DNA of 64,000 nucleotides, taken from positions 434,001-498,000 of the forward strand of contig JAGMVK010000011.1 of NCBI GenBank assembly GCA_020747065.1, given 5' to 3'. A model generated the notes under the pieces. The model had not been told where the DNA came from, did not search any database, and saw only the letters and a program-made list of their open reading frames with translations. Source of the DNA: Cadophora sp. MPI-SDFR-AT-0126 (taxonomy: Eukaryota > Ascomycota > Leotiomycetes > Helotiales > Ploettnerulaceae). A program made the position numbers and the translations under genes. Below are positions 11,878 to 24,642 of the stretch, in pieces (the stretch's first letter is position 1; each line of letters starts with the position of its first letter).

Positions 11878-14800
11878 ATGTGTTCACACGGCACCCACCC
11901 TCACGGGTTGCACGACACCGAAAAAGCGAAGCCATACCCAGCCAAGGTTGTGGCGCCTGTTGGCAAGAAAATCACCTCGCTGTACAAGAAACGCTTAATG
12001 AATTTCCTCGCCCCGGGTCAATGGGAAAAAGTTAATTTATTGTCGTAAGTGCTCTGATTTAGTTTGCCTAACTCCGAGAGGAGGGGAGGGAGCCCCCATA
12101 CCCGTCTCATCTCTTAGCTTGCTCATTGGTTACCGACTTGATCGATTGAATGCACTGTGCAGTGCTGATAATATCCATTGGGCGATGCAGTGTTCTAGAC
12201 TATGGCAAATATGCAGGCTCACCACACGTGAAATTGTCCGTATGGGATGCGCCAGGCACTGATCGTCCATTATTCTCTCAGGCGACGTCCGACTCGAACA
12301 CCTACCGGGCCACTCAAGTCGGAGAGAAGTTTGGCCCATCGTGGACGACGCATTGGTTCAAATGTGTCCTCGCCATTCCCAAAGATCTCTGCAGTGCAGA
12401 CAAACACATTGAATTGCACTGGGACTGCAATAATGAAGCCACAGTCTGGACAGCCTCAGGTGAACCTCTCCAGGGATTGACAGGACGCGGTGAACGCATC
12501 GAATGGATCATTCCTGAGTCCTTTAAAGACGGCAAAAATCATGTTGTCTATCTCGAGATGGCATGCAATGGCATGTTTGGTAACGGACCTGGTCGTCCGA
12601 TTTTCAAGAACAATGCTGGCGGCGATTCCATCCAGCCGCCTGATAATGACAAGTACTTCGAACTGACCAAAGCTGAAATCGTTAACGTCAATTACCAAGC
12701 TAGAATGCTGTATCTTGACTTCACGGCTATTCACGACGCGGCTACGGAGTTGCCAGAGGATACATGGGAGCAACACGAGGCACTCAACATTGCGAGCAGG
12801 ATCATTGATACTTTCAAGGAGGGAGATGATGAGTCTATCCTTGCGTGTCGGAAGATTGCGAAGGAGTATTTGGGCCAGGATATTGACTCAGCGAGAGTAT
12901 ACGAGACTGCTTTGGATAGGAGACCGACTATCTACGCTATCGGTCACTGTCATATCGATACATGCTGGCTATGGCCCTGGGATGAGACGAAGCGGAAGGT
13001 TGTCAGGTCCTGGTCAAATCAATGTGATTTGATGGATCGATATCCAGAGTTGAACTTCGCTTGTTCGCAAGCTCAACAGGTTCGTTGGTATCAGTGCCAC
13101 CACTGTTCTTCGTCAAAACAATCAGCTAATGGAATATCCAGTTCAAATGGCTCAAAGAGATGTACCCTTATGGTTGGGAACGCGTCAAAGAAAAGGTAGC
13201 ATCTGGGCAATTCCACCCCATCGGCGGCTCCTGGGTCGAGCACGATACGAATCTCCCCTGCGGTGAATCCCTCGTCCGTCAATTTATTTACGGCCAACGC
13301 TTTTTCGAAGCAGAGTTCGGCGCTCGATCGACCACCTCGTGGTTACCCGATACATTTGGCTTTTCGTGTCAGATCCCGCAGATTTGTAGACTGGCCGGTA
13401 TGACGAGGTTTTTGACGCAGAAGCCGTGTTTTAATAGTGTTAATGACTTCCCGCATACGACTTTCAATTGGTTTGTTTCCCTTACTCGCTCCTCTCTTTC
13501 GTAAATTATGTATTGTATGACATGAAACGCTGATCTGCGTGTAGGGTCGCGCTGGATGGAAGTCAGGTCATTTGCCACATGCCTCCCGCAAAGACATATT
13601 GTGCAGAGGGTAACTACGAGAACATCACCAAGAGCATCTCCAACCACAAATCCCTGGACCAAGATAACACGGCTCTCCTGGCAGTAAGTAATCTTGTCGA
13701 TCGTATCGAAAGATCTCTTGTATGCTTTCAACAACAATGTCTTGCTAACGACTCCTCAACAACCAGTTCGGCAAAGGCGATGGCGGAGGCGGCCCAACCT
13801 GGCAACACATGGAGCGGCTTCGACGTCTGCGCGGTATGGCCAACACCACTGGCTCCATCCCGCGAGTACATTCCGGCGCAACGGTCGATCAATTTTTCGA
13901 CAAACTCGAAGCCATGTCCTCCAGTCTGGTCACCTGGTACGGCGAACTGTATTTCGAGCTTCATCGTGGGGTATATACCACGCAAGCACGCACCAAGTCG
14001 CACAATCGCAAGTCGGAGATCTTGTTGCATGATTTGGAGTTGCTTGCGACTATCGCGTCGATTCAGGATAAGGGATACAAGTATCCCAAGAGGGAGTTCG
14101 ACGAGATGTGGCAAGGTGTTATGCTTTGTCAGTTTCATGATTGTTTGCCAGGGACGGCAATTGAGATGTGTTATGAGGATTCGGAGACGGTGAGTGGGCT
14201 TTAGTTTACACAATGCTTAAAACCAAATGTGAGACCGGTACTGACATAAGAACAGGTCTACACCAAAGTCTTCCAGACAGGTCAAATCCTCCTCGAGCAA
14301 ATATTCGTCAGTATCGGCATCGAGCTACTCGATACTGCGAAGACTTTGAAACTTGATACAGTCATCGCGTTGAATACCCTACCTTGGCCTCGGAGAGAGT
14401 TGATTGAAACTTCTGATTCTCAGGCCGTCATTGCTTCAGGATCAGGGCATACGCTGACCATTGAATCTTTCAACCTCTCCTCCTCATCCAGCGGTGTGAC
14501 AGTCAAAGAAATCTCGCCCGACACATTCCAGCTCCAAAATGCCCACCTCACAGCAACCATAACATCCGGCGTCCTAACCTCCCTCTTCGACCGCCGTGCC
14601 AACCGTGAAACCCTTTCCGGCCCGGCAAATCAATTTGTCCTCTTCGACGACAAGCCCGTGTACTGGCAGGCCTGGGACGTGGAAGTGTATCACTTGGAAA
14701 CCCGTCAGGAACTCCCTAACTCCAAGACTACGATCTATGAGGATAAAGGATATCATGCAAGCATCTTGACGGAAACGAAGATTAGCGAGAAGAGTTCTGT

Positions 14801-15742
14801 GAGGACAGTAATTTCTCTTAATGCTGTTCTCGATGATGAAGAGTCGTCAATGCTGAAATGTACAGCGGATGTGGAATGGTATGAGACGATGAAGTTCTTG
14901 AAGGTAGAGTTTCCGGTGAATGTCAGCAATATGGAGGCGTCGTATGAAACGCAGTATGGAATCATCAAAAGGCCGACTCACTACAATACCTCGTAAGTTT
15001 CATCTCCTCCATACTCCACCATACCTCGCGTGCTTCCATCCTTTCCCCGTTCAACCAAATCCGCCTCTACCAATCCTGCGAGACGCTGGCTGACGAAGTC
15101 AGCTGGGACATGGCAAAATTCGAAGTCTGCTGCCACAAATTCGCCGACCTTTCCGAATACGCCTATGGCGTCTCCATACTCAACAATGGCAAATATGGCT
15201 TCGCAACAGTCGGAAATGTGATGCGCCTCTCGCTACTCCGCTCGTCAAAAGCACCCGACGGCAACGCTGACATGGGACACCATCAAATTAAGTGGGCAAT
15301 CTTACCGCATAGAGGTCCGCTGGGGAAGGAGACTGTGAGAGCAGCATTCAACTTCAACAACCCGATGAGGCTTGTTGGTAAGTCGGCAACAGGAAATGGA
15401 GAGGGAGGGGGTAAAGAAGAGATCTTGGACAAGTTCCCGATCAGACTCACTGGCGACGATAATCTCGTGCTTGATTGGGTCAAGAGGGGTGAGGACGATG
15501 CAGACGTGTCAACCGATGCGCTACCAAAGAAGAGGGAGAAGAGTCTCATAATAAGAATTTATGATGCGCTTGGTGGAATGGGAAGGGGCATGGTAGAATG
15601 TGCTTGGGATATCGATAGAGTGACGAAGACCAACATTTTGGAGGATGACTTGGAGGAGATCGCAGTCCAAACAGGGGGAAAGTTTGAGGTGGAGCTTACT
15701 TCATTCGAAGTTGCCACCTATAAGATTGTTCTGAAAGCTTGA
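11878..15742 (+). CDS. ams1: Vacuolar alpha-mannosidase Ams1 (GH38)
   Basis: Seven exons: 11878-12044, 12191-13079, 13142-13470, 13545-13683, 13767-14189, 14256-14992 and 15103-15742. Introns are 62-146 bp and all phases agree. The protein is 1,107 residues, close to yeast Ams1 (1,083). GH38 landmarks are [15 protein letters not shown] (metal ligands His310 and Asp312), [20 protein letters not shown], and [15 protein letters not shown], whose Asp422 is the expected nucleophile. [18 protein letters not shown] supplies further metal/active-site residues. The C-terminal beta domains look complete. The family hydrolyses alpha-mannosides from free oligosaccharides; in yeast it reaches the vacuole by the Cvt route, so no signal peptide is expected and none is seen. 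It shares a promoter region with a sugar transporter. Confidence 0.95.
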
Positions 15743-16299
15743 GTGCTCCTAGGATAAGAGAGATGCTCTTTTCTTCTCCTTTTCGCTCGGTCCGGCTGTA
15801 GAAGGAACCGCGTTCCTTCTCTGTTGCTTATTCTTGGATTTAGATAGAGCGGACATTAGGAATTCTCGCATGCCGAAATTTAAAAAAAAAAAAAATGCCA
15901 TAGGTTGTGGGAAGCTAAGAGTTAACTTTTGCATGGGCAGAAAGACTGCCAATGGCATTAATTGGGTGTTGTTCAGGGGCTTGGCAGCTCAACCCCTACC
16001 TTTAGCGAGCATCCCTCCCTGCAGAAGCCTAAACCCCTTCTCTCAATTCTATGTGTCTCGCCGGCAATATGTTCCAGAGAGATATCGAAAAAGTCCTATA
16101 AACATGGACTGATGGTCTCTAGACGAGGAAAGCAAAGTCAGCGCCTCCGGCATATGACTCAGACCGACAACGGCACCGTACGAAGCAAGAAATTCTTCGC
16201 TTACTGCGGCTTTTATTTACTTTCGATTTTACCACCCTCAAGCTTGTAAGTTTTCACAGACTTCTCAAAATTGTCAGAGAAACCCATTTGAAGATAAGA
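15743..16299. other. Intergenic spacer
   Basis: Holds the ams1 3' region, including an A13 run near 15882-15894, and the 5' flank of the decayed sirtuin. No gene is supported. Confidence 0.6.
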
Positions 16300-17423
16300 A
16301 TGACATCAACCATGTCCTTTTCCTCAGCCCAGGAATCGACCTACGCCTGGGGCAGCACCTCCGAAATCAACTCCTTCGTCCGACACCCGAACAAATCCCA
16401 GCGAGTTCTTGCACTCTGTGGCGCCGGCCTATCCGCTCTCTCAGGAACCCTACTTTCAAAGGTTCTAGTAAGCATTGGAAGAATCACAAAGCTGCTGCGT
16501 TGAGTAGCCCCGATACATTCGAGGCGAATCCGGGACTGGTGTGGAGTTATTTCGCGTAGAGGAGACGCTTGGCATTGTGCGTGATGCCGAATAAAGCTCA
16601 TTTGGCGTTAGCGGAGGTGGCGAGGAAGTAGAAGGGGTTTTTTTGTGTTTGACGCAGAACGTTGATGGTAAGTTCTTGCTCGAAGGCCGCACAGTGTGAG
16701 GTTGCATGAAGCTAATATCATCTGATGCGGGGCTTTCGCAACGAGCGGGGTGACCAAAGAAGAGACTCTTTGAGCTTCATGGATCGTTTATGGACATCAA
16801 ATGCAGTAACAAAGAATGCAACTACATCGAAAAGGAGAATTTCCGGGAGCTGTTCTGTCCAGCTTTGGCTGCTAATGCGGAAAAGCCGAGTTCTATTTCA
16901 GCAAAGCCCACATCCACAACCCAATCCACAGACACTTGTCTTTCAAACATTGTTTCGAAACTCAACGTTATAAAAGAAGCAGACCCGAAATACAAGCGCG
17001 AACCCCACCCTCTCGAAGCAATCCTAGAATCTCTATCTCCAACCATCATGCCCAAAATGCGAGAAATTGTCATCCCGGAACCCGACCTGCCGCATTGTCT
17101 AAAATGCACCTCACTCCTCCGACCAGGCGTCGTCTGGTTTGGCGAATCTCTATCAAAGACCACGTTTGACGAGATCAATACCTAGATTGAGGAAGAGAAG
17201 AAACTGGATCTGATGCTCGTCATCGCGACGATGGCTGAGGTTTATCCCGCCACGAGATTCGTGCAGATTGCCAAGGAAAAGGGCGCGAGGGTTGCGATCA
17301 TTAATTCAGATGCGGATCATACGCGAGGTATGGTCATCGGGAAGAAAAATTGTTTGTTTGATGGATGGTGATGTGAAGGAGGTTTTGGAGGTGCTGTCTG
17401 AGGGTGTGTTGTTGAATGGGTGA
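16300..17423 (+). pseudogene. Decayed sirtuin (NAD-dependent deacylase) gene
   Basis: The start region, SEINSFVRHPNKSQRVLALC then GAGLSALSG, matches the sirtuin NAD-binding motif. Homology continues through several breaks: SSPDTFEANPGLVWSYFA, then TAG at 16557; NKAHLALAEVARK, then TAG at 16629; a shift at the T7 run near 16640 before TQNVD; QRAG, then TGA at 16751; LFELHGSFMDIKCSNKECNY; LPHCLKCTSLLRPGVVWFGE; TAG at 17183 replacing the usual Trp; KKLDLMLVIATMAEVYPATR; and a final shift near 17370. Introns cannot remove all of these. The layout is that of a SIRT5-like sirtuin of roughly 300 residues. It is on the same strand as ams1 and next to nothing obviously related. The number of independent lesions makes an assembly error unlikely. 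Confidence 0.88.
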
Positions 17424-17975
17424 AGCGAAGGTGAGGAGAATCCTCCCTTCAATTTGCCTTTATCCCAGCCCAGGTAAATTTCGATCCTAGGTAGCTGCTA
17501 CATGCAGCCAAATAAGAGGTTTTTATTCCAAGCACCCACGTTCTACGTCACGGTGATGCTTCTTCAAAATCATAACAGGCTTATGGTTTCCAGCAGACTA
17601 GTCGCTTCTCGGTCGGATTCATCCGCCTCATCGCGACTGGTCTGTGAGTTTTGCTATTTGAAACAATTTAATTAAATCTACCCAGTACCATTTTGTGATC
17701 CTCAGACCGTGTTATTTTCGTTTACTTGTTTTTGATTTATTCCTCGGGCAGGTGAAAGTCTAGGTGCTTTTTTGACCATTTTCGTCGTTTGTTTGGAATT
17801 TTGATACGCGCAGCCGTGATAAGCGAGCCCATGGCTACCGAGGCCATGAATACAAAGTTTAAGATGCCACCATCACTGTGAATGACATGCATATTGTACC
17901 CTGAACCCTAAGCTCATATTTGTTCAGGTTTTGAATCCAATGAGTCCTATACACCCATACAAAGCCTGCACCCCC
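17424..17975. other. Intergenic spacer
   Basis: 552 bases between the sirtuin remnant and the 3' end of the monooxygenase gene. T-rich in its middle; no gene or recognisable repeat. Confidence 0.6.
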
Positions 17976-19917
17976 TTACGGTCCCAACGGCACTGGCTTC
18001 TCCCTCTCCTTCCTCTTTTCCTCCTCCCTGTCATATGGCTCATCCTCAACATAGACCTCATACTTGTACTTACTTCCAGTATGATCGCTTCTCAACTCTC
18101 TCTGTCCCACACCATACACCTTCTCTCTAGCCGTCAACGGCACCGCATCCTCAACCGGCGCCTGCGGGTAAAGACCCCGCCTTCTGAGCTCCGGCACGAG
18201 CAAATCAACCACATCTTCGAAAGTACCTGGTGTAGTCACGTATCCCAGATTAAAGCCATCGACATCTGCTTCTGCAACCCATCTCTCCAATTCATCAGCA
18301 ACCGTACTAGGTGACCCGACCCCTACGGGACCCAGCCCCCCAATGGACGCAATTTCCGCCACAACTTCAGGCGTCCATTCGGGCACCTCCTTACTCGTCG
18401 TCGTAAACGCACTCAGAGCACTAGTAACTTTATGCGCTTCTTTTGAATCCTTCTCTGTAATGATCTTGCCCATCTCCAATTTCGAGAAATCGATTCCCGT
18501 CCATCCGCTAACGAGCACAAGTCCACCGATCGTGGATGCGTATTTCTTGTACTCGGCTAGCTTGGCGTGAGCTTCAGCGTCGGTGCGTCCGATAATGGGT
18601 GTGAATGTGCAGAAGAACTTGATTGAATTGGGGTCGCGGCCTTGAGAAGCGGCGAGAGCGCGGATTTTGGCGATTTTGGGGGCGATTACGGAGGGCGAGT
18701 GGCCGGTTACGAAGATTGCTTCCGCGTGAGTGGATGCGAACTGTGAACCTGCCCTGAGTGGGAGATGGTTGTCAGTTCTGCCAGTCAGATGATTTTTTCT
18801 TCTCATTACCAATAAACTTTCGCCAAAATCCGATCAAAAGAAATAAGAAGAACTTACGCCGAAGTCCCCGCCTGAAACAGGAAAGGTGTCCGTTGAGGCG
18901 ACGGGTCGACGATATGTCTACTCTCCAGTTCATAATACTTCCCATGATGCTTAATCGTCCTCACAAGATCGGGATCAATGTAAGTATCATTCTCTTTATC
19001 TTCGACGAGAGCGTCGCGACTCCAAGAGCCTTCCCAGAGTTTGTACAGGACTCGGAGATATTCGTCTGCTTGGCGGTAGCGCTCATCGTGCTCGATAGGC
19101 GAGCTGATCCCGATGGCTTTGAAAGCTGCTTTCTTCCAGGAGGTCACAATGTTCCTGGGGTGGTGTTAATAGCGATAATGAAGAAGAGAATTGAGAGAGG
19201 CGATGGGTGGGGGAATGTACCAGCCGATTCGTCCATTCGTCAGGTGGTCGAGTGTTGAGAAGCGTTTAGCGAGGAGGAAAGGGGGTTCGAATGTGGTGCT
19301 CGCTGTTATGCCGAAAGCTAGGTTCTTTGTCACTAACAAGGAATTAATCATGATATTCTTGGCTAAACGTTCTGTTCACAGCCAAACTCACCAGCTGCCA
19401 TAGCACTGATCGGCTAAAAGTTATCAGCTTCAAATCTCTTCGTCAAAAGTTGAACGCATGACTTACAATCGTAGGGTCAGTCATTGGCCACTGCGCAGCT
19501 CGTCGAATACAATTGTCTAAACTCCCTTCGTATGTATCATAACCGCCGTAAGTATCGGCCAGGAAGAGAGCATTGATGTTTCCTCGCTCGAGTATCTTGG
19601 CAAGGTCAATCCAGTATTTCAGGTCACGTTTTGTTGCCGAACGATCTTCTGGATTCTAGTTGGCCTATCAGTTGAGATCTTCAATCAGTCTCGACGACTT
19701 GAACAAATTTTTATATGTTCGTTTCACGAGTATCCAAGGAAGAGGAGTTGCAAACCTTCCATTGTCCAGGACTCAAATGGCCAACAGTCGACATGTCAAA
19801 TGCATTGAGCAGGATTTGTTTCTTGGGATGTCCATTCTTAACCTCAGTCTGGCTTCCATTTTCATTTACCCCCGATTTGAGTCGCTGGGGATGGTTTCGA
19901 GTCATTCCTTGTTCCAT
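17976..19917 (-). CDS. FMN-dependent monooxygenase, NtaA/SnaA/DszA family
   Basis: Six exons on the minus strand: 19756-19917, 19467-19655, 19392-19413 (only 22 bp), 19221-19332, 18858-19154 and 17976-18753. All junctions are GT-AG and in phase, giving 519 residues. Family landmarks in order are KKQILLNAFDMSTVGHLSPG, ALFLADTYGGYDTYEGS, ITASTTFEPPFLLAKRFSTL, DHLTNGRIGWNIVTSWKKAA, LFQAGTSAAGSQFASTHAEA, and a late FCTFTPIIGRTDAEAHAKL. This is the bacterial-luciferase-like fold that uses FMNH2 from a separate reductase to oxidise chelators, sulfonated compounds or heterocycles. No reductase gene lies nearby. The C-terminus ends in a charged lysine/glutamate tail. It diverges from a Dal5-type permease at 20463, which suggests a shared substrate. 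Alternative starts at 19905 or further upstream are possible. Confidence 0.9.
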
Positions 19918-20462
19918 TCTTGACGGGTGTAGAAGCCGATGCGGAAGTTTGATGTCGCTTCGGCTGTGGCGACGAAGCCACATCTGAAGATCGAGTTGTT
20001 CGTTTCGGCATCGCGAAATATGTTCCAGACTACCAACAAGATATCAATTCATAAGTCTCAGTAAAGGAACGAAGTGTTAAGTGGGCTGGTGTTTATACTC
20101 CTCCTTCGTACGAATATCGAACAATTCCATGGTGCCGAGTTCCGCACGATGTTGCTTACGATGCCCACAATTGCGTGCTCTTAGCCGAGTATGAGCACCA
20201 TCGAGATATCGTCTGGGCATATCAAAACACCAACGTCCTTGCAAAAGTGGGATGTCAGACCAGGTTACGGATGACTGATGTCGATCTTCAGGTGAATAGC
20301 GAGATTTGACATGAAAAGCGAAATACATAAATTTTGGTATAAATGGCTCGATCTCGCTCCTTTGAGGGGCTGCTGTCATTTGAGACTTTTCGGAGTTATT
20401 CCCAGCTAGTTGGACTTTATTTTCAAATTTCGATTACTATTTGAGTACACTGCTTTCGAAGC
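19918..20462. other. Divergent promoter region
   Basis: 545 bases between divergent monooxygenase and permease starts, a likely shared control region. The minus-strand open frame at 20077-20379 has no recognisable domain and I leave it out. Confidence 0.6.
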
Positions 20463-22252
20463 ATGGCTAAAGATGTCCCTAAGACCGAGGAGATCTCAAC
20501 AAAAGTTGAAGTTCCAAACTCGAGCTCAAACAGCTTTCACAGCGATTCAGAAGCTGAGCGGAGAGCTTTTTTGTCGACTTTCAGTCCCGAGGAGGATAAA
20601 TCCATCAGAAGGAAAGTTGACTGTCGCTTTCTCTGGTTGATAGGGTTGATGTATATCATCAAGAATGTAAGTGGTGACATGTCCTTGGTTAAACAGTGCG
20701 GCTGACCGATTGGGTAGATCGATTACACCAATGCTGCTGCCGTGAAGGTACTACAGGTTGGAAAGCCAACGAATATCATGGTTCAATTGAAGATGACTGC
20801 AGATGAATACAATTGGGTGCAATCGATATATTTTGTAAGTGTTTGAAACCTCATTTTCTGTCAGACCCTGTTCCATTCATTTTCATGGAATTTCATCTGT
20901 GAGATATCCAGGACTCTCGAACCGTCTCTGACAATAAGCAGATTGCGTATATCATTTTCGAAGTCCCCAGCAATCTCCTTCTCAAAAAAGCATCACCCCG
21001 AAACTGGCAATTCCGAATCATGCTCTCCTGGGGCATCGTGCTCGCCTGCCACGCCGCTGTCAAAGACAAGCACGGCCTATACACTGCACGCTTCTTCCTC
21101 GGCATGATGGAAGCTGGCATGTTTCCAGGCCTCGCCGCACAGCTCTGCTCATGGTATCGAAGTGACGAGATGGGTAAGCCCATAATGTGGATGTTCGGAT
21201 TTCAGAACTGCTCTGGCATCGTGGGCTCGGTCCTCGCGTACGGTATTTCCTATATGGATGGTCTCGGTGGGATGAGTGCCTGGCAATGGGTGTATCTCCT
21301 CGAGGGGATCATGACTATTCTGTTCTCGTTCGTGGTATTTCCTGTGCTGCCTGATTACCCGAAGAGTCCACGGAGCAACAAGTGGCTGACGCCTCGCGAG
21401 CAAGAATATCTCGAAGTGCGACTTTCGGAGAATGCGCCAAAGACGGAAGATGCGGCATTCAGCAGCAAAGAAATTATTGCCTCTCTGCTCAATCCACGGA
21501 CCTACTCGTTCATGCTGTCTCAGATCCTACTGAACTTTGGCGGGTATGGCCTCAGCTGGCAACTTCCTACAGTCACAACGAGCCTTGGTTTCGCAGGACT
21601 GCCAAGAAACCAACTGTTGAACATTCCTCCTGCGGCTGCTTCAGTCCTGGCGATTATCTTTGCGGGCTGGTTTTTGAAGAGGGCCTTTATCACTAGACCG
21701 GCGTTCGTAATGTGGATTTGTGGCGGAGCGTTGGTGTTTTTCATTACGCTGGCAGCGACGAGAGACAAGTATGCAGTCTACATTGCCTGTGTATTTGGCA
21801 CGATGTTTTACTCTGTCTACTTCATTCCATTCTGGGCCTGTAAGCACCATTCCCAACCCTGATTGATCTATCCAAGCTGACATCCTGAAGGGCGATCCTC
21901 AACTCTTACCGGTACAACAGGCACAGCATTCACTCTCGCTTTTCAATCATGTGTAGGTCAAGTCGGTGGCGTGATTGGCCCACAACTGTTCCAGTCCCGG
22001 TACGCGCATAATGGGTATAAAGTCCCGTTTGCTATCTGCGCTGCTGCGATCGGAGCTGGTTGGCTCGCTAATATCTGGACTTGGTGGTTGACGAGGAATG
22101 TGGAGTGGGATGTTAGGAGGATTCGGAGACTCAGAATCAAGTCTGAGAGGAAAGGTGAGGTCTTTGCCGATGATGATGTCAAGGTTTTTGAGGAGCGGAA
22201 GGTGTTTGGAAGAGGCTTTGTGAAGAGAGAGGAATTAGCTGAGGGGTTGTGA
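20463..22252 (+). CDS. MFS permease, anion:cation symporter (Dal5-like) family
   Basis: Four exons, 20463-20666, 20718-20834, 20942-21839 and 21891-22252, separated by introns of 50-107 bp with consistent phase, give 526 residues. The acidic N-terminus (MAKDVPKTEEISTKVEVPNS) precedes twelve predicted membrane segments. Family marks are LIGLMYIIKNIDYTNAA in TM1, AYIIFEVPSNLLLKK, ARFFLGMMEAGMFPGLAAQL, LPDYPKSPRSNKWLTPREQ at the end of TM6, and SSTLTGTTGTAFTLAFQSC. These permeases import anions such as allantoate, nicotinate or related carboxylates with protons. Being divergent from the FMN monooxygenase, it may take up that enzyme's substrate. The next permease converges on it tail to tail. Confidence 0.9.
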
Positions 22253-22535
22253 ATTGGTGCTGAAAGAATGTCGGGGTCGGAATTTTGTAGAAATGAGAGA
22301 TATACTATATTGTGCTATAACCAAACTTTGCAAGTTCTTCGCGACATGAAAACACACTGAGACTGCACATAATTGGCTTGAGAAAAATTGATAGAATTTG
22401 ATTCAAGCCGAGCTCTCGACGTTTCCCAACCTTAGGTAGTTTCACCCTGTATCATTCTTATGCACTCCTCATTCTCCATCCTATACTCAGACTCTCTAAA
22501 ACCATTTAATGTTCCATTGTTCAGGGTAATCCATC

Positions 22536-24166
22536 TCACAGCTTCTTTGGAGAAACCGAAACGTTCTCCGCGACCTCATCCACGCTCCGCTCACTCTGAA
22601 TCGCCTCCTCACTCCCAGCAGCCAAGAACTTCCTCTCCTCTCTCCTTGACAATGGCCTAATAACCAACCACGTAAATGCAATCAGTACCAAACTGTTCGT
22701 CGCACAGAATGAGAACCCCTTCAAGAACCTCGGCGCCTCAACAGTCGGAAAGACCAGAATGCCAGTCCAAGCAGTTGTGCTCTGTGCGAACAAATTCATG
22801 AAGACGATGATAACGCTACGCTGCGTGCTATCATGGCGTAAGATATCGTTCGCCCATCCATACAGGACCGAGGACATGGCCACTTGAGTGTAAGTGGAGT
22901 TGAACGCGAACCATTTCGCCGCTTCAGGCACATCCCACACAGCGAGGATAACCATGGCGATGAAATGCCAAGTATGAGCGAAAGTGATCGCACCGCTCGG
23001 TCCCCAAATCAAATCCGACGAAAAGTTGACAAACAGCACATAGAAGATACCCAATGCTGGCGCAGTCGTCCCCAATTGCGTTACTTTCGGTGTTGAGAAT
23101 CTATGCAGCGATTTCAACCACAATAAATATCCACCATAGGATGTAGACCCCGCGTTCCAGAACAGAACAGCCCAGAAGGTAAGCACGTAGACTTTCCAGT
23201 CTGTGAAAATCTGCTTGAGCAGTTCGAGGCGAGTTTTCTTGATGCGTTCGTCAACGTCGGCTTTATTCCTTTGGAGGCGGGAGATTGCGAGGGAGAGTTC
23301 TTTCTCGGAGAGGAATAGTTTATTGGGTCTGGCGGGCGTGCCGGGCCACACGAAGACGCCGGCTATGGCGACTGGGAAGGTCATCAGAGCGGAGATGATG
23401 AACATCCATCTGGGGAAAAGGTTAGTGTTTAATTATGGGGGTTTAAGTGGAAAGACTTACCTCCATCCTGCAAGGCCGCGAACTCCTTCCAGGTTCTTGG
23501 TCGCACCACTTTGGATCATGCCAGCGGTGAGCGTTCCCAGCATCTGGCCAACATAAAAGACGCCTCCTCTGCGTCCTAGCTCATCGCCTCTATACCATGC
23601 CCCCAGTACATAATGTACACCGGGGAAGAAGGCAGCCTTCAATCCAAAGAGTGAGTAAACCTTGTTCATAGAAGCTGTGTACTTGATGGACTCACCTCAA
23701 AGATACCAACAAAGAACCGGTAGGCCATCAGTTCACCAAATCCTTCCGTACGATATTGCAGCAGCGTGAAGATTCCCCAGCCGAGTTCCAGGGCAGGAAT
23801 GGTCCAATTCATGGGGAACATCGGAAAGAGAAACGTGAACGGGAGTTGACCGATAACTGCTCCAGCTACATACATAGATTGCAGATTGACCAGTTGATTT
23901 TTGTGGAAACCGAGATCTTCTTGCAGGCCCGAGACATAGGCATTGTCTATCCTCTGTTAGTTCTTGTCGAAACGAAATTGAAGGAGATGAGTAGACGAGG
24001 CACTATTCTTACTCAAATTTGATTGATCAATATACTTGATCCAGTATGCCACAACAGCGTATGGTACAATGAGAAGGTCAAGCTTTTGAATGAGCCTTCT
24101 CTCTTCTGGGCTGTCATCTTTGGCATACCAATGCCATGGAGCACGACCTTGACGTTGAGCGTGCAT
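22536..24166 (-). CDS. MFS permease, anion:cation symporter (Fen2/Liz1-like pantothenate) family
   Basis: Four exons on the minus strand, 24013-24166, 23696-23946, 23461-23636 and 22536-23409, encode 484 residues. The start MHAQRQGRAPWHWYAKDD is preceded by an in-frame stop. TM1 reads YWIKYIDQSNLNNAYVSGLQ, the signature I associate with yeast Fen2/Liz1 pantothenate carriers rather than Dal5. Further marks are FPMNWTIPALELGWGIFTLL, RFFVGIFEAAFFPGVHYVLG, WYRGDELGRRGGVFYVGQML, and a C-terminus rich in Arg/Glu. Twelve membrane segments are expected at the plasma membrane. It ends 283 bp from the preceding permease in convergent orientation, so the two do not share a promoter. It may handle a second carboxylate of the same pathway, or be unrelated; the substrate is not readable from sequence. 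Confidence 0.87.
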
Positions 24167-24642
24167 CTTGAGGTGAGTTCACAGTGTCACAGGAAAATCA
24201 AAATTTGTGATTGAGTTTCAGAGTGGGATACAGCTTCAACTATAAGCTTGAAGCCTCGAACAAATGTGATAGACCTAGAACAGGGAGTAATCAGCCACGT
24301 ATCTTGGCACCGCTATAATCCCGAGACAGTGACCAAGGATTCCACCTCTCCTCGCGTGGCAAAGGATCCGAGAGCTCAGATTTTCAGAAGTGCCCGCATT
24401 TAACATCCTAGTTAGGGCAGACTTACAGGAGGCCTGCGAAGCAGGGCCAGAAGCTGCCCACGTATTTGCATACTCGTGCTTCTGGTCCAGTGTTGCACCA
24501 TCGTTTCTCCCTCAGAATACACACCACATGTATAGTGCCAGACAGATAAGAATGATATGCCTGCAGAACTGCGGGCTTTGACGGGCAACTTGAGCTTGTG
24601 GGGGTTGAACGGATGGTCACTGGGATGCCGGCCAACGTTTGC

